Assembly (NCBI GenBank): GCA_037441125.1
Contig: JBBIST010000001.1
Coordinates: forward strand, 1-64,000
DNA from: JALHMQ01 sp037441125
GTDB lineage: Bacteria; Pseudomonadota; Gammaproteobacteria; Burkholderiales; Burkholderiaceae_F
Direction: 5' to 3'
DNA length: 64,000 nucleotides
Under the pieces are notes generated by a model. That model searched no databases. It saw only the letters and a list, made by a program, of their open reading frames with translations, and had not been told where the DNA came from. Both the position numbers and the translations under genes were made by a program. This document shows positions 17,199 through 24,344 of the stretch, in pieces (position 1 is the stretch's first letter; each line of letters begins with the position of its first letter).

Positions 17199-17447
17199 AT
17201 GGCCATCTTGCACGTGCGCAATGTCCCCGAGAAGCTGTACAAGCGCATCCAGAAGCTCGCGGAGGAGGAGAACCGCTCGCTGACCAATGAAGTCATCGAG
17301 CTCTTGAGCCAGGGTCTGCGGGCGCGCGAGACGCGCCGGGGTGCGGCCGAGGCGATCGAACGCATCCGGACGCGGGCGCGGAAGATCGAACTGCCCCGAG
17401 GCTGGAAAGACTCGGCCGAGTTGCTGCGCGAGGACCGCAGCCGGTGA
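17199..17447 (+). CDS. ribbon-helix-helix antitoxin (FitA/VapB-like)
   Basis: An 82-residue antitoxin. The N-terminal RHH DNA-binding region reads AILHVRNVPEKLYKRIQKLA, followed by EENRSLTNEVIELLSQGL. A charged C-terminal tail (RIRTRARKIELPRGW, DSAELLREDRSR) would bind the toxin. The ATG at 17199 is preceded by GAGGAG at an eight-base spacing. The longer frame from 16743 runs antisense-like through hicBA and is rejected. The stop overlaps a GTG start of a truncated PIN-domain gene. A decayed copy of this antitoxin sits at 15080. Confidence 0.85.
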   Translation: MAILHVRNVPEKLYKRIQKLAEEENRSLTNEVIELLSQGLRARETRRGAAEAIERIRTRARKIELPRGWKDSAELLREDRSR

Positions 17448-17611
17448 ATCCGGCCCCGTTCCGGGCGGTGGTAGATGCTGCTAGCGTCGCGGTAAAGATC
17501 TTTGTGCCGGAGACGCACTCGGTACGGGCGCAGCAGACATTTGCGCGCTTCGCTTCGGAAAGCGGCACAGAGTTGATCGTGCCGGACTTCTTCTTTGTCG
17601 AGTGTGACTGA
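17444..17611 (+). pseudogene. truncated PIN-domain toxin (VapC/FitB-like)
   Basis: A GTG start overlapping the antitoxin stop opens a 55-codon frame. It contains the first PIN acidic residue in FRAVVDAASVAVKIFVPE and the second in LIVPDFFFVEC, then stops at TGA. Full PIN toxins are about 130-145 residues and need two further acidic residues from the missing C-terminal half. The following 90 bases do not continue the domain in any frame that I can recognise, so this is a 3' deletion, not a point frameshift. It is probably inactive as an RNase. Confidence 0.8.
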
Positions 17612-17703
17612 GGAGGAAAGGCGGCGCACCCGCAGCGCTACGTCAGCGTGTCGCGCACCGCGAGGATCCTATAGGCCTACACTTTTGGTCAGCGAGGTGA
17701 CAT

Positions 17704-17904
17704 ATGCAGAACGTTGAGGAAATCGAAGAGCGGATCCGGAATCTCTCAGGTGCCGAACTCGTTGAGTTCCGGAGGTGGTACGCCGAGTTCGATGCCCAAG
17801 CATGGGATCGACAATTTGAAGCAGATGTTGAGGCCGGGAGATTGGATACGCTTGGCGAAGCTGCGCGTCTCGCTCGCCGAGAAGGCAAGAGCACGGCGCT
17901 TTGA
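17704..17904 (+). CDS. putative antitoxin of a RelE/ParE-type pair
   Basis: A 66-residue, strongly charged helical protein (IEERIRNLSGAELVEFRRWY, AEFDAQAWDRQFEADVEAG). It does not show a classical DNA-binding fold but matches the small proteins that precede RelE/ParE-family toxins in many proteobacteria. GAGGTGA lies just upstream of the ATG. Its stop overlaps the TTG start of the toxin gene, so the two are coupled and the antitoxin is made first. Role assigned from context and composition. Confidence 0.65.
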   Translation: MQNVEEIEERIRNLSGAELVEFRRWYAEFDAQAWDRQFEADVEAGRLDTLGEAARLARREGKSTAL

Positions 17905-18155
17905 AGCACTTCGCTTCACCCGAGTTCTGGGCCTGCTATCGCACGCTTCCAGGCGAAGTGCAGCAGCTCGCGGACAGATGCTTCGAGCTAATGAAGGCCG
18001 ACCCGCGACATCCTTCTATTCACCTCAAGCAGGTAGGTGAGTACTGGTCCGATCGAGTTGGTCTGCACTACCGCGCCGTCGGCGTGGATGACGAGGGCGG
18101 AATCTCGTGGTTCTGGATCGGTAGCCATGCCGACTATGACAAGCTCATCGGATAG
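17901..18155 (+). CDS. RelE/ParE-family toxin
   Basis: An 84-residue protein with the RelE/ParE arrangement: two N-terminal helices (SPEFWACYRTLPGEVQQLAD, RCFELMKADPRHPSIHLKQV) and a beta sheet with YWSDRVGLHYRAVGVDDE and a C-terminal WFWIGSHADYDKLIG. RelE members cleave ribosome-bound mRNA; ParE members poison gyrase. The sequence alone does not decide, although the GSHADYDKL ending is common in the RelE-like subgroup. It starts at TTG, overlapping the antitoxin stop. No lesion is visible, so this is the only apparently intact toxin in the cassette block. Confidence 0.75.
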   Translation: MKHFASPEFWACYRTLPGEVQQLADRCFELMKADPRHPSIHLKQVGEYWSDRVGLHYRAVGVDDEGGISWFWIGSHADYDKLIG

Positions 18156-18257
18156 CAGACGTTCTCAGTCTGTCCGCTCAAGGCAACGCGCGGCTGAAAC
18201 GTGTCGTCGGCTTGCGGCTTCAAGGTCCAGCGTCTCCCTGCCCAAGGAAGCCGCCGC

Positions 18258-19007
18258 ATGACGGGCGCGGTGCCAGCGTTCAGCGACTACATCGTCTACG
18301 TGGACGAGAGCGGCGACCACAGCCTCGAATCCAGCGACCCGGAATACGGGGTGTTTGTGTTGTCGTTCTGCATCTTCCGCAAGGATGCCTATGCGACGGC
18401 AATGACGCCGGCGGTACGCAGGCTCAAGTTCGAAACCTTCGGGCACGACATGGTGGTACTGCACGAGGCCGATATCCGGCGCAAGCGGGGAGCGTTTGCA
18501 AAGCTTGGCAAGGAGCAGCGCGAGGCTTTCCTGAACGTCCTGACGGACATCATTGAGGCGACCGATTTCAAGCTGGTGGCGGTGGTGATCGACAAGCGCA
18601 GGCTGAAGGCGCGCTATGTGAGTCCGGACCATCCGTATCATCTGGCGATGGAGTTCGGCCTGGAGCGTATCTACCGTTATCTCAAGGGCCTCAGTCAGGC
18701 CGACCGGCTGACCCATCTGGTGTGCGAGGCGCGCGGGGCCAAAGAGGATGGTGAGCTCGAACTGGAATTTCGTCGCATCCGCGATGGCGGTAACTATTTC
18801 AACAAACGGCTGCCTTTCGAGCTGATCATCGCCGACAAGAAGGTGAACTCGGAAGGCATGCAGCTCGCGGATCTGACGGCACGGCCCATTGGCCTGTCGG
18901 TGCTGCGACCGAACCAGAAGAACCGGGCGGCGGCCGTGCTGGAGGCAAAGTATTACTGCGACGGAGGAGGCAACAAGCGGGGATTCGGGCTGAAAGTGTT
19001 TCCCTAG
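18258..19007 (+). CDS. DUF3800 domain protein
   Basis: A 249-residue protein with the DUF3800 signature: N-terminal YIVYVDESGDH, then FCIFRKDAYATAMTPAVRRL, FGHDMVVLHEADIRRKRG, and late LIIADKKVNSEGMQLADLTA. The fold is RNase H-like and the conserved acidic residues (DESGD, E and D in EGMQLAD) look intact, so nuclease activity is possible. DUF3800 genes are frequent in defence and mobile regions. The ATG at 18258 has AAGGA upstream; the in-frame ATG at 18201 has none. It lies inside the block bounded by the two copies of the gmd start. The biological role is unproven. Confidence 0.8.
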   Translation: MTGAVPAFSDYIVYVDESGDHSLESSDPEYGVFVLSFCIFRKDAYATAMTPAVRRLKFETFGHDMVVLHEADIRRKRGAFAKLGKEQREAFLNVLTDIIEATDFKLVAVVIDKRRLKARYVSPDHPYHLAMEFGLERIYRYLKGLSQADRLTHLVCEARGAKEDGELELEFRRIRDGGNYFNKRLPFELIIADKKVNSEGMQLADLTARPIGLSVLRPNQKNRAAAVLEAKYYCDGGGNKRGFGLKVFP

Positions 19008-19183
19008 AAAGCAGAAGGGCCCCCAGGTAGTCCCAGGAGCCCAGCGCCGGCCGCGTAGTCGCAACCCATTTCGAGGAAGGACGTTACACGCATTGAGTGC
19101 GGGAAGCAAGACCGATTTTGGGGGCTATCGCACGATCGGCGTCGAGTCGGGTGATGTGCCCGGACAACACTGAGGAGCACCGC

Positions 19184-20218
19184 TTGAAGAAGTGTCTGAT
19201 CACCGGCGTCACCGGCCAGGATGGCGCCTACCTCGCACGGTTGATGCTGCGCAAGGGCTACGAGGTCTATGGGACCTACCGCCGCACCAGTTCGGTCAAC
19301 TTCTGGCGCATGGAGGAACTCGGCATCCTCGATGACCCGCGGCTGAGGCTCGTGGAGTACGACCTCACCGACCTCGGCGGCAACATCACGATGCTGATGA
19401 AGGTGCAGCCCGACGAGATCTACAACCTCGCGGCGCAGAGCTACGTCGGCGTGTCGTTCGACCAGCCCGTGACCACGGCGCAGATCACGGCGCTTGGCGC
19501 GCTGCACCTGCTGGAGGCGATCCGCATCATCAACCCGAAGATCCGTTACTACCAGGCGTCGACGTCGGAGATGTTCGGCAAGGTGCAGGCGATGCCTCAG
19601 TGCGAGAGCACGCCGTTCTACCCGCGTAGCCCGTACGGCGTCTCCAAGCTGTACGCGCACTGGATGACGGTCAATTACCGCGAGTCCTACGGCATCTTCG
19701 GCTGCAGCGGCATCCTGTTCAACCACGAGTCGCCGCTGCGAGGGCGCGAGTTCGTCACGCGCAAGATCACCGACAGCGTGGCGAAGATCAAGCTCGGCAA
19801 GCAAGAGAGCCTCGAACTCGGCAACCTCGACGCCAAGCGCGACTGGGGTTACGCGGACGAGTACGTCGACGGCATGCACCGGATGGTGCATGCCGCCGAG
19901 CCCGACACCTTCGTGCTCGCCACGGGACGCACCGAGACCGTGCGCGACTTCGCGACCATGGCGTTCCGGTCGGTGGGCATCGACCTCGACTGGAAGGGGC
20001 AGGGTACCGACGAGCGCGGCATCGACGGCGCCACCGGCAAGGTGCTGGTGCGCGTGAACCCGCGCTTCTATCGCCCGGCCGAAGTGGATCTGCTGATCGG
20101 TGATGCGTCCAAGGCGAAGTCGCGCCTGGACTGGCAGCCGAAGACCACCCTCGAGCAACTCTGTCGGATGATGGTCGAGGCCGACCTACGCCGCAATGAG
20201 CGTGGCTTCTCCTTCTAG
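19184..20218 (+). CDS. gmd: GDP-mannose 4,6-dehydratase
   Basis: Converts GDP-D-mannose to GDP-4-dehydro-6-deoxy-D-mannose, the branch point to GDP-D-rhamnose, GDP-L-fucose and GDP-perosamine. The SDR cofactor loop GVTGQDGAYLARLML is at the N-terminus, STSEMFGKV supplies the catalytic Ser/Thr-Glu region, and SPYGVSKLYAHWM carries the Tyr-x3-Lys pair. NHESPLRGREFVTRKI and DWGYADEYVDGM are Gmd-specific. The TTG at 19184 is chosen because GAGGAG sits six bases upstream and the protein then starts LKKCLITG. Longer ATG starts (19097, 19157) add unrelated residues. Its 3' end overlaps the reductase gene by 23 bp. Fragments of gmd occur at 14979 and 16647. Confidence 0.93.
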   Translation: MKKCLITGVTGQDGAYLARLMLRKGYEVYGTYRRTSSVNFWRMEELGILDDPRLRLVEYDLTDLGGNITMLMKVQPDEIYNLAAQSYVGVSFDQPVTTAQITALGALHLLEAIRIINPKIRYYQASTSEMFGKVQAMPQCESTPFYPRSPYGVSKLYAHWMTVNYRESYGIFGCSGILFNHESPLRGREFVTRKITDSVAKIKLGKQESLELGNLDAKRDWGYADEYVDGMHRMVHAAEPDTFVLATGRTETVRDFATMAFRSVGIDLDWKGQGTDERGIDGATGKVLVRVNPRFYRPAEVDLLIGDASKAKSRLDWQPKTTLEQLCRMMVEADLRRNERGFSF

Positions 20219-21101
20219 CGCACCGCCGCGCGTGCTGGTGACCGGGCTGTCCGGGTTCACCGGCGCCTATCTGCGCGAGGAACTCGCGAACCACGGCTAC
20301 ACGGTGGCGGCGCTGCCGGACGGCACCGACCTGCGCGATCCGCGCGCGGTTCGTGCCGAGGTGGCGCGTGCGGCGCCCGACTACGTGATCCACCTGGCCG
20401 GCATCAGCTTCGTCGGGCATGGTGACCCGGCCGAGATCTACGCCGTCAACACGGTGGGCGCGGTAAATCTGCTCGATGCGCTGCTGGCCGAGGCGCCGGG
20501 CGTGCGCAAGGTGGTGTTTGCGAGCAGCGCCAACGTCTACGGCAACGCGACGGTAGACCCGATCATCGAGTCGACGCCGCCGCTGCCGGTCAGCCACTAT
20601 GCGTGCAGCAAGCTTGCGATGGAGTTCCTGGCGCGCACCTATTTCGACCGGCTGCCGATCATCCTCACGCGTCCGTTCAACTACACGGGTGTGGGCCAGA
20701 CGCCCAACTTCCTGGTGCCCAAGCTGGTGCGGCACTTCGCGCAGCGTGCACCGCAGCTCGAACTCGGCAATTTGGATGTCGTGCGCGACTTCTCCGACGT
20801 GCGGACGGTCGCCGCCGTGTATCGCAAGCTGCTGGAGTGCGAGTTGCGGGGCGAGGTGGTCAATATCTGCTCAGGCGTCGGCCGTTCGCTGCGTTCCGTG
20901 GTGCAGGCGCTGTCTAACCTGTGCGGGTACGCGCCAGAGATCGTCGTCAACCCGGATTTCGTGCGCAGCGCGGAGGTACACCGGCTGGTGGGCAGCCGCG
21001 CCCGGCTCGACGCCGCGATCGGAACTGTGGAAACGCCGGATTTCGAAGAGACGTTGGCGTGGATGCTGGCCAACGCGTCTGGCGCGCGTGGGGCAAGCTG
21101 A
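20196..21101 (+). CDS. rmd: GDP-6-deoxy-4-keto-D-mannose reductase-like SDR (Rmd-like)
   Basis: A 301-residue extended SDR with VLVTGLSGFTGAYLREEL cofactor loop, FASSANVYG and HYACSKLAMEF (Tyr-x3-Lys). The VTGLSGF start and length resemble Rmd, which reduces the Gmd product to GDP-D-rhamnose. GDP-fucose synthase (Fcl) usually starts differently (GHRGMVGSA) and is longer. LELGNLDVVRDFSDVRTV is typical of this group. It overlaps gmd, so the two act in sequence. The Rmd assignment is likely but another 6-deoxyhexose reductase is possible. A partial copy of its last 24 codons lies at 22309. Confidence 0.8.
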   Translation: MSVASPSSAPPRVLVTGLSGFTGAYLREELANHGYTVAALPDGTDLRDPRAVRAEVARAAPDYVIHLAGISFVGHGDPAEIYAVNTVGAVNLLDALLAEAPGVRKVVFASSANVYGNATVDPIIESTPPLPVSHYACSKLAMEFLARTYFDRLPIILTRPFNYTGVGQTPNFLVPKLVRHFAQRAPQLELGNLDVVRDFSDVRTVAAVYRKLLECELRGEVVNICSGVGRSLRSVVQALSNLCGYAPEIVVNPDFVRSAEVHRLVGSRARLDAAIGTVETPDFEETLAWMLANASGARGAS

Positions 21102-21111
21102 GGCGCGAACC

Positions 21112-21345
21112 GTGGCCAGCCAAGGGTCGGACAGCCCCGCCGACATGCGACGGGACGCGGTGCGCGCCAAGCTGGCCGCGCTCGGCTTGGTCGAGGCCGA
21201 CGTGGCAGACGCGGTGCGCTGGGCGCGGCAGGCGGGTGCCGGGCGCGCGGCGTCCAAGGCGGCGGAGCCCGGCGCCGGATTCGAAGCCGGCGGGCCGCGC
21301 GGCGGCAAGCTGCCGGCGCGCAGGAAGCAGTCGCGCCGCGCATGA
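21112..21345 (+). CDS. small basic protein upstream of a PIN fragment (putative antitoxin)
   Basis: A GTG-started frame of 77 residues: DMRRDAVRAKLAALGLVEADVADAVRWARQ, then a Gly/Ala/Lys/Arg-rich tail ending ARRKQSRRA. The stop overlaps the ATG of a PIN_3-type toxin fragment, the normal order for the 'PIN family toxin component' pairs, where a small protein with a positively charged tail precedes the toxin. It starts 10 bp after rmd. I do not recognise a named family; antitoxin function rests on position. Confidence 0.55.
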   Translation: MASQGSDSPADMRRDAVRAKLAALGLVEADVADAVRWARQAGAGRAASKAAEPGAGFEAGGPRGGKLPARRKQSRRA

Positions 21346-21614
21346 CAGCCAAGGCACCGCCGCGCGTGGTGCTGGACACGAACGTCGCGTTGTCGCCGCT
21401 GCTGTTCGGCAGTGGGCCGGCAGCGCGCGTACGTGCGGGCTGGCAGTCGAGGCGCTTCGTGCCCTTGGCCAGCACGGCTACGGCACAGGACCTGGCAGTC
21501 CTTTGGCTTGATTTCGACGCGCCAGCAAGTATGATTCGGCTCGAACTTCCTCCCCGTCCGATCTGCCGCAAGGCCCGGGCGGGGTTATCTTTTCCGGGGG
21601 GCGCCTTTGCGTAG
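21342..21614 (+). pseudogene. PIN-family toxin, 3' part lost and replaced by unrelated sequence
   Basis: The first ~45 residues are a PIN_3-type start: PRVVLDTNVALSPLLFGSGP with the first catalytic Asp, then RAGWQSRRFVPLASTATAQ. From there homology would normally continue for about 90 more residues with the remaining acidic residues, but the frame runs into unrelated sequence (LAVLWLDFDAPASMIRLELP, RPICRKARAGL) and overlaps the start of the NYN gene. The break is near 21490. It is probably a deletion at a cassette junction and the product is unlikely to be a nuclease. Confidence 0.7.
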
Positions 21615-22236
21615 CGAGCCCCAGGTCAAGCGCACCGTCGCCTTCATCGACGGGCAGAACCTCTTCCACGCGGTGCGCTCGGCTTTCGGGTACACGTATC
21701 CCAACTACGACGTTTCCGCGCTGGCGCACGCGGTCAGTGCCGCCAAGGGTTGGCAGCTTGCTCAGGTGCGCTTCTACACCGGAGTGCCGGACGCCGGTGA
21801 CGATGCGCGCTGGAGCGCCTTCTGGGCCGCCAAGCTGCTGCACATGAGCCGCCAGGGCGTGTTCACGTTCACTCGTGCGCTGCGCTATCGCAACCAAGTC
21901 GTCAATCTTCCAGGCGGCAGCCAGCACAGCTTTCTCGCCGCCGAAGAAAAGGGCATCGACGTGCGCATCGCGCTCGACGTGATCCGCATGGCGCATCGGA
22001 ACGAGTACGACGTGGCGCTGATCTTCAGCCAGGATCAGGACTTGTCGGAAGTCGCCGGCGAAGTGCGCGCGATCTCGCAGGACCAGGGACGCTGGATCAA
22101 GCTTGCGTCCGCCTTTCCGGTCAGCCCGGTCGCACGCAATCGGCGCGGCATCAACTCGACCGACTGGATTCGCATTGAACGCGAACAGTACGACCAATGC
22201 CTCGATCCACGTGACTACCGGCCGAAGAGACCATGA
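21607..22236 (+). CDS. NYN domain protein (DUF88/LabA-like putative ribonuclease)
   Basis: A 209-residue protein with the NYN (PIN-like) fold. TVAFIDGQNLFHAVRSAFGY carries Asp15 and Asn18 of the active site, VRFYTGVPDAGDDAR follows, KGIDVRIALDVIRMAHRNEY holds the second acidic cluster and DVALIFSQDQDLSEVA the third, so the catalytic set appears complete. NYN proteins act in RNA processing and in several defence or toxin systems. The start is TTG at 21607; no ATG or GTG lies before the conserved strand. It belongs to the insert bounded by rmd and the rmd 3' copy. Confidence 0.82.
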   Translation: MRSEPQVKRTVAFIDGQNLFHAVRSAFGYTYPNYDVSALAHAVSAAKGWQLAQVRFYTGVPDAGDDARWSAFWAAKLLHMSRQGVFTFTRALRYRNQVVNLPGGSQHSFLAAEEKGIDVRIALDVIRMAHRNEYDVALIFSQDQDLSEVAGEVRAISQDQGRWIKLASAFPVSPVARNRRGINSTDWIRIEREQYDQCLDPRDYRPKRP

Positions 22237-22308
22237 CACAGAGGAAGGCGCCGCAGGGGGGCCGCGGCTGCTGATCGAAGAGTGGCTGCCTGACGCGAGA
22301 TCGGCGCG

Positions 22309-22399
22309 ATGAAGACGCCGGAGTCCGAATGGACGCTGGCGTTGATGCTGGCCAGTGCGGCTGGAGCGCGGGTAGAAAGCTGACGCTCGAACCGTTGCC
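22309..22399 (+). pseudogene. duplicate of the 3' end of rmd
   Basis: The 75 bases 22309-22383 align without gaps to the last 25 codons of rmd (21027-21101) with 17 mismatches by hand count. Translation MKTPESEWTLALMLASAAGA corresponds to VETPDFEETLAWMLANASGA, both ending shortly after in TGA. Similarity continues for about 16 bases past the stop. With intact rmd on the other side, the two copies enclose the PIN/NYN cassette. Divergence of about 23% suggests the copy came from a related strain's locus or is old. Confidence 0.78.
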
Positions 22400-22450
22400 G
22401 CTAAGCGCGGCGCGCGTGGGTATCATCGGCACGGTCGAATTCGAGACGCA

Positions 22451-23299
22451 ATGCTTGCAAGACCCTTGAACTTCCTGCGGGACCTGCGCGACCGCCAGCG
22501 CATCGCGATCGCCTTGAGCAAGGGTCTGGCGATGCGGCAGGCACGGTTTATCGATCTCGGCCGGCCACAGTCGTGGGAGTTCTCCGGGTTCAGCCAGAAC
22601 GGCGAAGACGGCGTGCTCGATGTCTTGCGCAGCCAACTGATCTGCCGCAATCGTTACTTCGTCGAGATCGGCGCTGCCGACGGCATCGAGAACAACACGG
22701 CCTGGCTGCTCGTCGCCGATCGGCACTATGGATTGATGATCGAGGGCGACCCGGTTCTTTCTGCGCGCGCGCACCGGCTGGTGGCGGGCTACGGCATCGG
22801 CACGCAGTGCCGGCAGATGTTCGTCACCCTGGAGCGGATACCGGCCCTGGTTGGCCTGCTCGACCAGCGCGATCCGGATGTCCTGTCGCTGGACATCGAC
22901 GGCAATGATTACTTCATCGCTCGCGCTCTGCTCGATGCGGAGGTGCGGCCGAAGATCCTGGTGGTCGAGTACAACTCGGTGTTCGGCCCGGACGACTGCG
23001 TGACCGTTCAGTACCGGGAGAACTTCGACTTTCGACGTGCCCATCCGACCGAGCTTTACTACGGCGTGTCGGTTGCGGGATGGCGCAAGCTGCTCGAGCC
23101 GCGCGGCTACCGATTCGTGACGGTGGAAAGTTGCGGTGTCAACGCCTTCTTCGTCGATCCGACTTGCTTCGAGCCCGGGTTTCTCCAGGGCGTCTCCGGC
23201 TGCGCGTTTGAGGAGAACCGCTACCAGCGAGTCAAGTTCGGCATGACCTGGGACAAGCAACTTGACTTGATCCGCGGTCAGCCACTGGAGAGGCTCTGA
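22451..23299 (+). CDS. FkbM-like methyltransferase domain protein
   Basis: A 282-residue Rossmann-fold protein. NRYFVEIGAADGIENNTAWL is a SAM-binding motif I of the FkbM type, GLMIEGDPVLSARAH follows, and DVLSLDIDGNDYFIARALL corresponds to the conserved D-x-D/E-G motif. The acceptor side (VVEYNSVFGPDDCVTVQY) matches proteins annotated as hypothetical or FkbM methyltransferases in glycan clusters. The ATG at 22451 follows a 51-base gap after the rmd scar. Its stop is overlapped by the CTG start of the next gene. Sugar O-methylation is likely; the substrate is unknown. Confidence 0.75.
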   Translation: MLARPLNFLRDLRDRQRIAIALSKGLAMRQARFIDLGRPQSWEFSGFSQNGEDGVLDVLRSQLICRNRYFVEIGAADGIENNTAWLLVADRHYGLMIEGDPVLSARAHRLVAGYGIGTQCRQMFVTLERIPALVGLLDQRDPDVLSLDIDGNDYFIARALLDAEVRPKILVVEYNSVFGPDDCVTVQYRENFDFRRAHPTELYYGVSVAGWRKLLEPRGYRFVTVESCGVNAFFVDPTCFEPGFLQGVSGCAFEENRYQRVKFGMTWDKQLDLIRGQPLERL

Positions 23300-24327
23300 G
23301 CGCGCCGCGCCTGTCGATCTGCATCGCGACGCTCAACCGGGCGGCGTTCATTGGCGCCACCCTGGAGTCGATTCTCGGTCAGGCGACGCCCGAGGTGGAG
23401 GTCGTGATCGTCGACGGGGCATCCACCGATTCGACGCCGGATGTGGTTCGCGGGCTCAGTGAACGCCACCCCGAGCTGCGTTACTTTCGCGAGCCAGTGA
23501 ACTCGGGTGTCGATCAGGACTACGACCGCTGCGTCGGCTACGCGACGGGCGATTACTGTTGGCTGATGACCGACGATGACTTGCTTCGTCCGGGTGCGGT
23601 CGATCTCGTGCTCGCATGTCTGGTTGCGGACGAACCGGATCTGCTGGTGGTCGAGGCCGAGGTGCGCGATGCGGACCTCGATCAAGTGTTGGGCACGAGG
23701 CTCCAGCACCTGCCGCCGAACAAGTCATATGGCGACGGCCGGGCGGCGGATGTCTTTCGCGATCTTGGCAGCCACCTGTCTTTCATCGGATGCGTCGTGA
23801 TCAGGCGCAGTCTGTGGCTTTCCCGAGACCGGGCGAGCTACTACGGCTCGCTCTTCATTCACGTCGGTGTCGTCTTTCAGCAGCCGCCGCTGGAGCGCGT
23901 GAGCGTGATCACGAGCCCGCTCGTCACGATCCGCTACGGCAACGCGATGTGGTTGCCGAGGTGGTTCGAGATCTGGTCATTCAAGTGGCCGAACCTGATC
24001 TGGTCGTTTCCGGGGTTTTCGGACGCCGACAAGTCGGCAGTGATTGCGCGCGAGCCGTGGCGCCGAGCGAAGACGCTACTACTTTGGCGCGCGACCGGCG
24101 GCTACACGCGCGCCGAGTACCGCCGGTTCCTGCTGGGCCGCGTGAGCGGACTGGCGCGGCTCAAGGCACTGGCGATTGCGCTCATGCCTGGCAAGCTTGC
24201 GAACGCCTTGGCCGGCATTTACCTCGGCTTGTTCCGCCCTGAGGCGCGCGTCGAGATGTACGACCTGCTTGCCGGTCCACACGCAACGGGCATTGCGCGA
24301 TTGGCTACCCGGTACTCGCGGCGCTAG
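23296..24327 (+). CDS. glycosyltransferase family 2, apparently CTG-initiated
   Basis: GT-A glycosyltransferase (343 residues from the chosen start). The first strand LSICIATLNRAAFIGATLES, EVVIVDGASTDSTPDVV and metal site WLMTDDDLLRPGAVD are all in place. The annotation-friendly GTG at 23395 would delete the first strand and nucleotide-binding loop. Between the preceding in-frame stop (23263) and the conserved region there is no ATG, GTG or TTG. A CTG at 23296 overlaps the previous gene's stop as CTGA and has GGAG five bases upstream, so CTG initiation is the simplest reading. The C-terminal part has hydrophobic/amphipathic stretches (LAIALMPGKLANALAGIYLG). Confidence 0.8.
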   Translation: MSAPRLSICIATLNRAAFIGATLESILGQATPEVEVVIVDGASTDSTPDVVRGLSERHPELRYFREPVNSGVDQDYDRCVGYATGDYCWLMTDDDLLRPGAVDLVLACLVADEPDLLVVEAEVRDADLDQVLGTRLQHLPPNKSYGDGRAADVFRDLGSHLSFIGCVVIRRSLWLSRDRASYYGSLFIHVGVVFQQPPLERVSVITSPLVTIRYGNAMWLPRWFEIWSFKWPNLIWSFPGFSDADKSAVIAREPWRRAKTLLLWRATGGYTRAEYRRFLLGRVSGLARLKALAIALMPGKLANALAGIYLGLFRPEARVEMYDLLAGPHATGIARLATRYSRR

Positions 24328-24344
24328 ACGGGGACCTCAGGGCC

